A stretch of DNA of 59,043 nucleotides, taken from Pseudonocardia sp. ICBG1293 (GTDB lineage: Bacteria; Actinomycetota; Actinomycetes; Mycobacteriales; Pseudonocardiaceae). Below, piece after piece: positions 25,027 through 33,085 of this stretch. The translations under genes and the position numbers were made by a program. Numbering within the stretch: the stretch's first letter is position 1; the number at the start of each line of letters is the position of its first letter. The notes under the pieces were generated by a model. The model saw only the letters and a program-made list of their open reading frames with translations. It was not told the origin of the DNA and did not search any database. The stretch lies in the NCBI RefSeq assembly GCF_020131355.1, contig NZ_JAHLEL010000042.1:1-59043 (forward strand), written 5' to 3'.

Positions 25027-25521
25027 ATGGCGCACACGAACGAGCCCACTCCCCGTAGCACCCGCCGGGTGCGCCGCCGCCGCGCCCTGGCCGTCGTGAC
25101 CGCCGGGCTGGTCGTCGGGCTGGGTGCCGCGGGCACCGCACTCGCGGCCGGTGCCGACCCGGGGGTCGCCGGCACCCCGTGCTCGGCGTCGGCGAGGGCC
25201 TGCGTGGACCTCGGGTCCCAGCAGGCGTGGCTGATGAACGGCGGCTCGGTCACCTACGGTCCCGTCGACGTCGCCACCGGGGGTCACGGCACGGAGACGC
25301 CCACCGGTGACTTCGCGGTCTACGACAAGGACCGCGAGCACTACTCCGCCGAGTTCGACGGCGCCCCGATGCCGTGGTCGGTGTTCTTCGCCCCGGGTGG
25401 TGTCGCCTTCCACCAGGGCGACCGCGACTCCGGGTCCGCGGGATGCGTCAAGATGCGCAACCAGGACGCCACGGTGTTCTTCGGGAAGCTGCGCCAGGGC
25501 GACCGGGTCGAGGTGCGCTGA
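25027..25521 (+). CDS. Secreted L,D-transpeptidase (YkuD domain), small
   Basis: A 164-residue protein with a signal peptide: twin-Arg-rich RRVRRRRALAV, then a hydrophobic stretch to ALAAGA (about residue 39). A minimal YkuD domain follows (LGSQQAWLMNGG ... VATGG ... ETPTGDF). The catalytic signature is HQGDRDSGSAGCVKM, with His, Ser-x-Gly and the nucleophile Cys. It probably forms 3-3 peptide cross-links in peptidoglycan or anchors proteins. It lacks the Ig-like domains of the larger mycobacterial enzymes. Confidence 0.88.
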   Translation: MAHTNEPTPRSTRRVRRRRALAVVTAGLVVGLGAAGTALAAGADPGVAGTPCSASARACVDLGSQQAWLMNGGSVTYGPVDVATGGHGTETPTGDFAVYDKDREHYSAEFDGAPMPWSVFFAPGGVAFHQGDRDSGSAGCVKMRNQDATVFFGKLRQGDRVEVR

Positions 25522-25537
25522 CCCACCCCCGGACGAC

Positions 25538-25574
25538 GAGAGGGGCCCCGCGCGGATCGCGCGGGGCCCCTCTC
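25538..25574. terminator. Bidirectional hairpin terminator
   Basis: A perfect 17-bp stem (GAGAGGGGCCCCGCGCG at 25538-25554 with 25558-25574) and a 3-base GAT loop, placed between the convergent L,D-transpeptidase and DEAD-helicase genes. Confidence 0.85.
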
Positions 25575-25587
25575 GTGCATCCCGGGT

Positions 25588-27525
25588 CTAGTGGGCGCCG
25601 GCGTTGTCCCGGTCCCGACGCACGTTGGCCTTGCGGCCCTTCAGCGTCGTCGCGCCGCGCAGCGAGCGCAGCACGTCGTCCGCGGCGTGCTCGGGCACCT
25701 CGACCAGCGAGTGGCGCTCGTGGATCTGGATCGCACCGATGTCGCGGCCGGACAGCCGGGACTCGTTCGCCAGCGCACCCACGATGTCCTGCGGTCGCAC
25801 GCCGGAGGCGCGGCCCGCCGAGACGAACAGGCGGGTGGCACCGGCCTTCGGCGGACGGGCGCCCTGACCGCGGGCACCGCCCGGACGGCCGTCGCGGTCG
25901 CGGCGCGGGCCCCGGTCACCGGGGCCGCCCTCGCGGCCACCGCGCGAGCGGACCTGCGGGATCTCGATCTCGTCGTCGGGCACCGAGTTGTCGGCACGGG
26001 CGATCCGGATGGCCGCGGCGGCGATCGAGGCGAGGTCGTGGTCACGGGCCAGCTCGACGACGAGCTGCTCGACACCGTCCTGCGGCGGGGTGTCGGCGTC
26101 CTGACCGGCCTGCTCCCGCAGGGCCAGCGCGGTGCGGGCGAGCCGCACGGTGCGCAGGTCCTCCGGCGAGGGCACCGGCGCGCTGGGCACCGACGCCCCG
26201 ATGAGGCGCTCGATGTTGCGCAGGTGACGCACCGACCCCGGGGTGACCAGGGTGATCGCGACGCCCTCGCGTCCCGCCCGGCCGACCCGGCCGATGCGGT
26301 GCACGTAGGACTCCGGCGACGAGGGCACGTCGTGGTTGACCACGTGGGTCAGCGAGTCGATGTCCAGACCACGGGCCGCGACGTCGGTGGCGACCAGCAG
26401 CTCGGTGCGGCCGGCGCGCAGGCGCTCGACGACCCGGGTGCGGTGCTCCTGGTCCATGCCGCCGTGCAGCGCCTCGGCGCGCAGGCCGCGCGCGGTGAGG
26501 GTCTCGGTGACGGCGTCGACGTCGGCGCGGGTGCGGCAGAACACGATCGCCGCGGTCGGCTGCTCCATCTCGAGCACCCGGCCCAGCGCGACGGTGACGT
26601 GGCTGCGGGGCACGTGGTACGCGGTCTGGCGGACCCGCGGGGCCTCGCCCTCGGGCGTGGCCTCCTTCTTGATCCGGATGTCGGCCGGGTCGGTCAGGTG
26701 GGTGCGCGCCAGGCTCTGGATGCGGCCCGGCATGGTCGCCGAGAACAGCACGGTCTGGCGGCCCCGCGGCGTCGCGCCGAGGATCGTCTCGATGTCCTCG
26801 ACGAAGCCCATGTCGAGCATCTCGTCGGCCTCGTCCAGGACGGCGACCTCGATCGCGTCCAGGGCGAGCGCGCCGCGGTTGACCAGGTCGATGGCGCGGC
26901 CGGGGGTGGCGACGACGATGTCGACGCCACGGCGGAGCTGGCCCAGCTGCGGGCCGATGGGCGCGCCGCCGTAGACGCAGGCGACCGAGGCACCGAGGGC
27001 GGCGCCGTACTTGGCGACCGCGTCGCCGACCTGCATGGCCAGCTCGCGGGTCGGGGCGAGCACCAGCCCGAACGGCTTCGCGCCGCGGGAGCGGGAGGTG
27101 CGGCCGTCGGCCAGGCGTTGCAGCATCGGCAGCGCGAACGCGGCCGTCTTGCCGGTACCGGTGGCGGCCTGCCCCAGCAGGTCACGACCGGCGATCAGCG
27201 GGCTGATCGCGGCGGCCTGGATCGGGCTCGGCGCGGCGTAGCCCAGCGTGTCCAGGGTCTCGAGCAGCCGGGGCGCGAGGCCCAGGTCGGCGAAGGTCGG
27301 GCCGGCGGGGGTGTCGTCGACGGACTCCTCGGCGGTGTCCGCGGCGGGCCCGTCCTCGGCGACCTCGCGGGAGGGGGTGACCTCCGACGGGGCGGAGGTG
27401 TCGGGGGCGGCGTCGGCGGTCGCGGTGTCGGTCGCGTCGGCGTCGGTGTCCGTCATGGCGGCGAAAGTGGTGATCTCGTCTCCGGAGTCGTTCAGGTCGG
27501 GGTGCTGGTCCAGCAGAATGCTCAC
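25588..27525 (-). CDS. deaD: DEAD-box RNA helicase, DeaD/CsdA type
   Basis: About 645 residues. An acidic Asp/Ala/Thr-rich N-terminus of some 75 residues precedes the core. Core motifs are the Q motif (TLGYAAPSPIQ), ATGTGKT, PTRELAMQV, TPGR, VLDEADEML, FSATM, VFCRTR, ATDVAARGLD and HRIGRVGRAG. A basic Arg/Gly-rich linker leads to a C-terminal DbpA-type RNA-binding domain (RLFVSAGRASGVRPQDIVGAL). It unwinds structured RNA in ribosome assembly and cold adaptation. GTG 27525 is preferred over ATG 27456 because AGGA stands a few bases before it, although the extra residues are not conserved. Confidence 0.92.
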   Translation of the reverse strand: MSILLDQHPDLNDSGDEITTFAAMTDTDADATDTATADAAPDTSAPSEVTPSREVAEDGPAADTAEESVDDTPAGPTFADLGLAPRLLETLDTLGYAAPSPIQAAAISPLIAGRDLLGQAATGTGKTAAFALPMLQRLADGRTSRSRGAKPFGLVLAPTRELAMQVGDAVAKYGAALGASVACVYGGAPIGPQLGQLRRGVDIVVATPGRAIDLVNRGALALDAIEVAVLDEADEMLDMGFVEDIETILGATPRGRQTVLFSATMPGRIQSLARTHLTDPADIRIKKEATPEGEAPRVRQTAYHVPRSHVTVALGRVLEMEQPTAAIVFCRTRADVDAVTETLTARGLRAEALHGGMDQEHRTRVVERLRAGRTELLVATDVAARGLDIDSLTHVVNHDVPSSPESYVHRIGRVGRAGREGVAITLVTPGSVRHLRNIERLIGASVPSAPVPSPEDLRTVRLARTALALREQAGQDADTPPQDGVEQLVVELARDHDLASIAAAAIRIARADNSVPDDEIEIPQVRSRGGREGGPGDRGPRRDRDGRPGGARGQGARPPKAGATRLFVSAGRASGVRPQDIVGALANESRLSGRDIGAIQIHERHSLVEVPEHAADDVLRSLRGATTLKGRKANVRRDRDNAGAH

Positions 27526-27877
27526 TCGGTCCTCAAATGGCGTGCGCAGGGGGGTGCGCTGTGTCGTCGGGCGGCTCTCGCCCGCTCTCCCAGCCCGCCA
27601 GGCCCGCGTGCGGCATCTCGATCCAGATGATGTGCCGGTGAACCCAGACCTCCGGGGCTCGCGGCCGTGCGTCGTCGCCGACGGCCGTCGATCGACCAGT
27701 GTGCCATGTCCCGGCGCGCCGCGTGCGCCGGGTCCCGCGTGACCGCCACCACCCCCGCCCCTGGTCACCGCCGTCGGCCCGACGACCCGGAGATCACCAC
27801 CAAGATCGGCACGGGCCTCCGGCACGGGGTCGGCGCGACTCCCGTCGACCCCGCGGGTGAGGGCCCCCTCCCCGCCC
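27526..27877. other. 352-bp gap: probable long 5' leader of the DEAD-helicase mRNA
   Basis: No credible gene is seen. Small stem-loops such as GGGCG-GCTCT-CGCCC near 27580 occur on the helicase side, in keeping with long structured leaders of cold-shock helicases. At 27858-27880 a 7-bp stem (TGAGGGC / GCCCTCA) overlaps the stop of the convergently placed CGNR gene. Confidence 0.4.
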
Positions 27878-28420
27878 TCAGGCCCCGCCCGAAGGGTCCT
27901 CGCCGCGGCGGTGGCGGGCGAACGCCGCCACCCGGGCGCGGTTGCCGCAGATCCGTCCGTCGCACCAGCGGCGGCCGTCGCGGCGCGCCAGGAACACCCG
28001 CAGGCAGTCCGTGCCCTGGCACCGGTGCAGCAGCGCCACGTCCGGACCGACGAGCAGGTCGACCAGCGCCCGCCCGAGCAGGTGCAGCACCACGGGCAGC
28101 GGGTCGCCGTCGCCGGTGACCACGGCGCCGTCCGACCAGCCGAGCGTCATCGGGGCGGCGGCCAGCCCGGTCCGCGTCACCGTCTCCCACGGCTCCGGCG
28201 GCGGTGCGGCGACCCCGGCGACGGCACGCAGGACGGCCTGGCCCGCATCGCGCAGGCGCCGCACCGCGACGACGTCGTCCTCCGCCAGCGCGGCCACGAC
28301 GCCGGCGAGCGCCGGGGCGCCGGCGGCCCACGCGGTGAGCGGATCCAGCCCGTCGATGCGGTCCCGTGCGGGCGAGGAGCGGGTGTTGACGAAGGCGATG
28401 GCGAGCGGGTCCGCGGTCAT
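27878..28420 (-). CDS. CGNR zinc-finger transcription regulator (ABATE domain)
   Basis: A 180-residue protein. The N-terminal ABATE ligand-sensing domain is residues 1-125 (ADPLAIAFVNTRSS ... GLDPLTAWAAGAP). The C-terminal CGNR zinc finger is residues 133-172, with paired Cys in HRCQGTDC and the signature WCDGRICGNRARVAAF. CGNR proteins are stress-response-like actinobacterial regulators with unknown ligands. The start is ATG 28420, with GAGAGGTG upstream. Only 37 bases separate this start from the IS5-type element, which interrupts the promoter/operator region (see findings). Confidence 0.88.
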   Translation of the reverse strand: MTADPLAIAFVNTRSSPARDRIDGLDPLTAWAAGAPALAGVVAALAEDDVVAVRRLRDAGQAVLRAVAGVAAPPPEPWETVTRTGLAAAPMTLGWSDGAVVTGDGDPLPVVLHLLGRALVDLLVGPDVALLHRCQGTDCLRVFLARRDGRRWCDGRICGNRARVAAFARHRRGEDPSGGA

Positions 28421-28436
28421 CGTCACCTCTCGGTCG

Positions 28437-28457
28437 GGCTAATGCCTTGACACATTA
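28437..28457. promoter_or_regulatory. Left part of a palindromic operator split by the insertion sequence
   Basis: GGCTAATG (28437-28444), spacer CCTTGACA, then CATTA (28453-28457), where the element begins. The missing GCC of the right arm is at 29442-29444, immediately after the second TTA copy. Removing the element restores the 24-bp site GGCTAATG-N8-CATTAGCC. It lies 17 bases from the CGNR start. Confidence 0.65.
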
Positions 28458-28478
28458 GAGCGCCCGGCGATTGATGGT
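28458..28478 (+). repeat. Left terminal inverted repeat of the IS element
   Basis: Begins GAGCGCCCGGCGATTGATGG. It matches the right end (reverse-complemented) at about 16 of 21 positions, perfectly in GAGCG and CCGGC. Confidence 0.8.
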
Positions 28479-29335
28479 TATCGGAGTCGACGGGTCGTGG
28501 GTCGGGTTGTCCAGCGGTAGCGGCTGCGGGCACGGTTGATCAGCCGGCGGATCACGGTGAGCGCGGCGGCGAGGTCGAGGTAGAACTCGACGATGATCTT
28601 CCGGCGATCGGTGAACCGGCGCAGCTTGCCGTAGCCGTTCATCCAGGAATGGGTGCGCTCGACCGGCCACCGCTTACCGACCTGGATCGGGGCGGGCCGG
28701 CCCTTGGTGGCGATCTGTGCGTCGAACCCGAGTCGTTCGAGCAGATCGCGGGTCTTGCCTGAGTCATAGCCCCGGTCCAGGTGCAGGCACGGTCGCTCGG
28801 GCAGCGGCCCGATCATGTCGTAGATCCCGATCAGGGTCGGTTTCAGCAACGGCGAGTCGTGGTCATTGGCGCGGGCGCTGATCAGGTGCAGCGGGATCCC
28901 CGCACCGTCGCAGACCACGGAGCGTTTGGTGCCCTGTTTGCCCCGGTCGACCGGGTTACAGCCGGCGACCTCGCCACCGCAGGGAGCCTTGGTGATCGCT
29001 CCGTCGGCAGACAGATCGTCGAGGTCGAGACCGATCATCTGGTCATAGCCGGCCAGCGCGGCCCGAAGGACCTGCTCCCCGACGCCGGCGGCGGCCCACT
29101 GGGCGAGACGGCGGCGGATCGTGCGGTCCGAGCAGCCGGGGGTGGCGATGCGTTCGTAGCCGCTGCCGTGCACCAACGCCGCGAGCACGTGCTCGAACAC
29201 CAGGCGGTCGGGGATACGGCGGCGGTGACATCCCCACGGATGGGCCGGGTCGAACTCCGGGCGCCGCTCTGCCTCGATCAGGGCAGCGAACTCGACCCAG
29301 AGGGGGTCGATCAGCGATTCTGGCAATAGAGGCAC
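28478..29335 (-). CDS. IS5-family DDE transposase
   Basis: A 285-residue transposase in a single frame. The DUF4096-like N-terminal DNA-binding region (PHRRRIPDRLVFEHVLAAL-like, with YERIA and RTIRRRLAQW) is followed by an RNase H-fold DDE domain: first Asp in SADGAITKAP, second Asp in HLDRGYDSGKT, and Glu in PVERTHSWMNG. The GTG start at 29335 has GGAGGG six bases upstream. Codon use is slightly less GC-extreme than that of the flanking genes, consistent with an outside origin. Confidence 0.92.
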   Translation of the reverse strand: MPLLPESLIDPLWVEFAALIEAERRPEFDPAHPWGCHRRRIPDRLVFEHVLAALVHGSGYERIATPGCSDRTIRRRLAQWAAAGVGEQVLRAALAGYDQMIGLDLDDLSADGAITKAPCGGEVAGCNPVDRGKQGTKRSVVCDGAGIPLHLISARANDHDSPLLKPTLIGIYDMIGPLPERPCLHLDRGYDSGKTRDLLERLGFDAQIATKGRPAPIQVGKRWPVERTHSWMNGYGKLRRFTDRRKIIVEFYLDLAAALTVIRRLINRARSRYRWTTRPTTRRLR

Positions 29336-29417
29336 GGACCCTCCAGGCGACCATCAGGACATCAGCAATCCCATGATCACTTGCAGGTCCGTGTCTCTAC
29401 CAACACCGACACACGGC

Positions 29418-29438
29418 CACCTCTACTGCCGGACGCTC
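29418..29438 (-). repeat. Right terminal inverted repeat of the IS element
   Basis: The reverse complement begins GAGCGTCCGGCAGTAGAGGT, pairing with the left end. The TTA target duplication follows at 29439-29441. Confidence 0.8.
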
Positions 29439-29466
29439 TTAGCCGAGCGGGCGGAGGGTTCCCCGG

Positions 29467-30234
29467 GTGGTGACGATCTCCGTGGAGGTACCGGCGCAGA
29501 CCGAGGCCCGGCTGCGGTCGGTGATGAACGGGTGCGCCCTCGACTGGCTGCCGGGCACGTGGGCCTTCCGGGAGGGACCCGGCGCGGCGGTCCCCGGCGC
29601 GATCGCCACGGTGCGCGACGAGGGCCGGACCAGCGCACTCGTCCCGGCCGGCGCGGGGACCGAGCTGTTCGAGGTCCTCCGGGTGGTGCTGCCACGGGGC
29701 CGCGACGACAGCGGGTTCGTGGGCTGGTTCGCCTCGCAGGTGAAGGCGGCCACCGGTTCCGGGCTGTTCGTCGTCTGCGGCTACGACGCCGCGCGCGGCG
29801 GTGTCTACGACTACTACGGCGTGCCGCGCGACGCGGCGCAGCGGGTCCGCGCCGCCGTGGCGGCGCTGCACCGCCCGGCCGGGTGGGCGGGCGCGGTCCT
29901 GACCGTGGCCGACCCGGGACCCGACGCACCCGCACCGTTCGGTCCCGGTGTCGTGTTCTGCTTCGCCCCGCAGGACGGATCGCTGCTGGCCCGCTACGGC
30001 GGTGGCCGGGTCGCGCACGGTCTGCTCACCGCGTCGGGCTCGACCGGCACCGTGCAGCTGCACTTCAGCCACCTCGACGTCGACGGCACCGCCCACGGCG
30101 GGAGCGTCCGCGCCGAGCTGGGCGGCGCCCCCGACGGGAGCCGCACGCTGACCGTGCACCCGCCCGCGGGGCCGGTCACCACACTCGTCGAGCTCGGGAA
30201 CCCCGCCACGGACCCCGGCGGCCCGACCGGGTGA
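29467..30234 (+). CDS. DUF6196-like protein with a C-terminal beta-barrel domain
   Basis: A 255-residue protein. Residues 1-130 (ISVEVPAQTEARL, PGTWAFREGP, DDSGFVGWFASQVKAATGSG, FVVCGYDAARGG, DYYG) resemble the actinobacterial DUF6196 family as I know it. Residues 155-245 (RYGGGRVAHGLL, LHFSHLDVDGTAHGG, ELGGAPDGSRTLTV) resemble the small domain often labelled N-acetylglutamate synthase-like. The joining of the two appears unusual. No catalytic site is evident. Its native promoter was probably shared with the divergent CGNR regulator and is now separated from it by the IS. Start: GTG 29467 or 29470. Confidence 0.6.
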   Translation: MVTISVEVPAQTEARLRSVMNGCALDWLPGTWAFREGPGAAVPGAIATVRDEGRTSALVPAGAGTELFEVLRVVLPRGRDDSGFVGWFASQVKAATGSGLFVVCGYDAARGGVYDYYGVPRDAAQRVRAAVAALHRPAGWAGAVLTVADPGPDAPAPFGPGVVFCFAPQDGSLLARYGGGRVAHGLLTASGSTGTVQLHFSHLDVDGTAHGGSVRAELGGAPDGSRTLTVHPPAGPVTTLVELGNPATDPGGPTG

Positions 30235-30337
30235 CCCGCACCCGGCTCCGGCGCGCCCACCCGGCGGTCGGTGCCCCCGACCGCCGCGCGCCCCCGCCCC
30301 GCCGGTGCCGACCCGGGCCCCGGGCCGGCCCACCGAT

Positions 30338-30381
30338 CGCGACCGGCCCGCGTACGGAGGTCCGCACGCGGGCCGGTCGCG
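30338..30381. terminator. Bidirectional hairpin terminator
   Basis: A perfect 16-bp stem (CGCGACCGGCCCGCGT at 30338-30353 with 30366-30381) and a 12-base loop, between the convergent DUF6196-like and tex genes. Confidence 0.82.
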
Positions 30382-30391
30382 GGGCGCGGGC

Positions 30392-32917
30392 TCAGGACTT
30401 GCCGAAGCCCGCCTTGCGCAGCGCCTCGGCCATCGCGTCGTTCGCGGGGCCGCGGTCCTGGCGGCCGCCCGAGCCGGAGCCACCACGTCCGCCCTGGCCA
30501 CCGGAGCCACCGCGGGCGCCGCCCTGACCACCACGGCCGCCGTCGCCACGGCCACCGCCCTGGCCACCCCGGGCGCGGTCGCCACGGGCGCCGCCCTGAC
30601 CACCACGCGGGCCACCGCCCGCGCCGCGTCCGCCGCGCTCGCCGCCGTCCCGGCCGCGTCCGGCCTGGCCGCCGCCCTGGCCGGCCCCCCGGGCCCGACC
30701 GCCGCGCTCACCGGCCCCGGGCTCGTCGTCCAGGCGCAGGGTCAGTGAGATCCGCTTGCGGGCCTCGTCGACCTCCAGGACCTTGACCTTCACCACGTCA
30801 CCGGACTTCGCGACGTCACGCGGGTCGGAGACGAAGTCCGTGCTCATCGCGCTGACGTGCACGAGGCCGTCCTGGTGCACCCCGACGTCGACGAACGCGC
30901 CGAACGCGGCCACGTTGGTCACGACGCCCTCCAGCAGCATCCCCGGCCGCAGGTCGGAGATCTTGTGGACACCCTCGGCGAAGGTCGCGGTCCGGAAGGC
31001 CGGGCGCGGGTCCCGGCCCGGCTTCTCCAGCTCGGCCAGGATGTCGGTGACGGTCGGGAGTCCGACGGTGTCGTCGACGTAGTCCTTGGGCTTGATCTGG
31101 TGCAGCCGCGCGGCGTTGCCCATCAGCGCGGACACGTCCAGCGTGGTGCGCTCCACCATCCGCCGGACGACCGGGTAGGACTCGGGGTGCACGCCGGTGA
31201 CGTCGAGCGGCTCGTCGCCGCCGCGGATGCGCAGGAAGCCCGCGCACTGCTCGAACGCCTTGGGCCCCAGCCGCGCGACGCCGGTCAGCGCGGTGCGGTT
31301 GTGGAACGGGCTGTTCTCGTCGCGGTGGGCGACGATCGCGCCGGCGAGGGACTCGGAGATGCCCGAGACCCGGCGCAGCAGCGGCGCGGACGCCGAGTTC
31401 ACGTCCACCCCGACCGCGTTCACACAGTCCTCGACGACCGCGTCGAGCGAGCGCGACAGCGACGACTCGGGCAGGTCGTGCTGGTACTGCCCGACCCCGA
31501 TCGACTTCGGGTCGATCTTGACCAGCTCGGCGAGCGGGTCCTGCAGGCGCCGTGCGATGGAGACCGCGCCGCGCAGCGAGACGTCCATGTCGGGCAGCTC
31601 GGCCGAGGCGTAGGCCGAGGCCGAGTACACCGACGCGCCGGCCTCGGACACCATCACCTTGGTCAGCTTCAGGCCCGGGTTCGCCGCGATCAGCTCACCG
31701 GCCAGCGCGTCGGTCTCGCGCGAGGCGGTGCCGTTGCCGATCGCGATCAGCTCGACGGAGTGCTTCGTGCACAGCGCCGCCAGGGTCTTCAGCGACCCGG
31801 CGCGGTCCTTGCGGGGCTCGTGCGGGTAGATCACCGCGGTGTCGACGACCTTGCCCGTCGCGCCGACGACGGCGACCTTGACCCCGGTGCGCAGGCCCGG
31901 GTCGAGGCCCAGGGTCGCGCGGGTACCCGCGGGGGCGGCGAGCAGCAGGTCGCGCAGGTTCGCCGCGAACACGCCGATCGCGCCCTCCTCGGCGGCGGTG
32001 CGCAGCCGGACCCGGATGTCGATGCCGAGCGCGGTGAGCAGCCGGGTCCGCCACGCCCACCGGACGACGCCGAGCAGCCAGGCGTCACCGGCGCGGCCGC
32101 GGTCCGCGACGCCGTACTCGGCGGCGATCAGCGCCTCGTAGGGGTTCGGCTCGTCGTCGGCGACGCCGGCATCGAGGGTGACGTCGAGCGCCTCCTCGGA
32201 CTCGCCGCGGAAGGCCGCGAGGATCCGGTGCGAGGGCAGCGTCGTGAACTTCTCGGAGAAGGCGAAGTAGTCCGAGAACTTGGCCGCGGCCTGGTCGTTC
32301 TCCTTGCCCTCGCGGACCGTGGTGACCAGCCGCCCGTGCGTCCACATGCGCTCGCGCAGGCCACCGACCAGGTCGGCGTTCTCCCCGATCCGCTCGACCA
32401 GGATCGACCGGGCGCCCTCCAGCGCGGCCCCGGCGTCGGCGACCTCGGCGGTGACGTAGCCGGCCGCCTCGGTGTGCGGGTCCAGGGTCGGGTCGGCGAG
32501 CAGCGCGTCGGCCAGCGGCTCGAGTCCCTGCTCGCGGGCGATCATCGCCTTGGTACGGCGCTTGGGCTTGTAGGGCAGGTAGATGTCCTCGAGCCGGGCC
32601 TTGGACTCGGCCGCGAGGATCGTGGCCTCGAGGGTCTCGTCGAGCTTGCCCTGCGAGCGGATGGAGTCGAGCACGACCGTGCGTCGCTCCTCCAGCTCCC
32701 GCAGGTAGCGCAGCCGCTCCTCCAGGGTGCGCAGCTGGGCGTCGTCGAGACCGCCGGTCGCCTCCTTGCGGTACCGGGCCACGAACGGGACCGTCGAGCC
32801 CTCGTCCAGCAGGGCCACCGCGGCCCCGACCTGGTCCGGACGGGCGCCGAGCTCGTCGGCGATGCGCTGGTTGATCGAGCGGTGCTGCTGGGGGTTCGGG
32901 GGTGCCGTGCCTGTCAC
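30392..32917 (-). CDS. tex: Tex, RNA-binding transcription accessory protein
   Basis: An 841-residue protein. It has the N-terminal Tex helical region (IADELGA, TVPFVARYRKEATGGLDD), the YqgF/RNase H-like domain (LGLDPGLRTGVKVAVV), helix-hairpin-helix repeats (NSASAPLLRRVSGI ... LGPKAFEQCAGFLRI), and an S1 RNA-binding domain (LEGVVTNVAAFGAFVDVGVHQDGLVHVS). It ends in a Gly/Arg-rich tail of about 110 residues, then the short helix AMAEALRKAGFGKS. Tex binds RNA and influences transcription and translation. The RGG-type tail is longer than in E. coli-type Tex and probably adds RNA affinity. The GTG start at 32917 fits the family N-terminus. Confidence 0.93.
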   Translation of the reverse strand: MTGTAPPNPQQHRSINQRIADELGARPDQVGAAVALLDEGSTVPFVARYRKEATGGLDDAQLRTLEERLRYLRELEERRTVVLDSIRSQGKLDETLEATILAAESKARLEDIYLPYKPKRRTKAMIAREQGLEPLADALLADPTLDPHTEAAGYVTAEVADAGAALEGARSILVERIGENADLVGGLRERMWTHGRLVTTVREGKENDQAAAKFSDYFAFSEKFTTLPSHRILAAFRGESEEALDVTLDAGVADDEPNPYEALIAAEYGVADRGRAGDAWLLGVVRWAWRTRLLTALGIDIRVRLRTAAEEGAIGVFAANLRDLLLAAPAGTRATLGLDPGLRTGVKVAVVGATGKVVDTAVIYPHEPRKDRAGSLKTLAALCTKHSVELIAIGNGTASRETDALAGELIAANPGLKLTKVMVSEAGASVYSASAYASAELPDMDVSLRGAVSIARRLQDPLAELVKIDPKSIGVGQYQHDLPESSLSRSLDAVVEDCVNAVGVDVNSASAPLLRRVSGISESLAGAIVAHRDENSPFHNRTALTGVARLGPKAFEQCAGFLRIRGGDEPLDVTGVHPESYPVVRRMVERTTLDVSALMGNAARLHQIKPKDYVDDTVGLPTVTDILAELEKPGRDPRPAFRTATFAEGVHKISDLRPGMLLEGVVTNVAAFGAFVDVGVHQDGLVHVSAMSTDFVSDPRDVAKSGDVVKVKVLEVDEARKRISLTLRLDDEPGAGERGGRARGAGQGGGQAGRGRDGGERGGRGAGGGPRGGQGGARGDRARGGQGGGRGDGGRGGQGGARGGSGGQGGRGGSGSGGRQDRGPANDAMAEALRKAGFGKS

Positions 32918-33027
32918 CGCCCCATGGTGGCGAACGGTGTCCCGGGCGCCACCGCCGGGTGGGGGTCGGGCCCGCCCCCGTCCGGCGGGACCCCCGGATG
33001 TCTCCGACACCCGATGGAGAACCCGGT

Positions 33028-33047
33028 GGGTGAGCGACCGCTCACCC
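33028..33047. promoter_or_regulatory. TetR-type operator upstream of the secreted protein/GMC operon
   Basis: GGGTGAGC-GACC-GCTCACCC is a perfect 8-bp inverted repeat with a 4-base centre, ending 39 bases before ATG 33086. The TGAGCGACCGCTCA core is typical of actinobacterial TetR-family sites. No TetR gene lies adjacent, so the regulator would be encoded elsewhere. Confidence 0.6.
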
Positions 33048-33085
33048 GTGCCAGACTGCCGCCCGTGCGCTGCCGTCGATCATGG

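Larger units (their letters stand above)
28458..29438 (-). mobile_element. IS5-family insertion sequence, complete, 981 bp
   Basis: One transposase gene fills the element. The ends are imperfect inverted repeats of about 20 bp starting GAGCGCCCGGC (left) and GAGCGTCCGGC (right, reverse complement). A 3-bp target duplication TTA flanks it at 28455-28457 and 29439-29441, matching the TNA duplications of the IS1031/IS427 subgroups. The intact transposase and ends suggest a recent and possibly active copy. Confidence 0.88.

Noticed and set aside
30430..30710. Repetitive DNA that could pass for a tandem-repeat or CRISPR-like array
   Set aside because: The periodicity is codon-based and encodes the Gly/Arg-rich tail of Tex; there are no uniform repeats with unique spacers.
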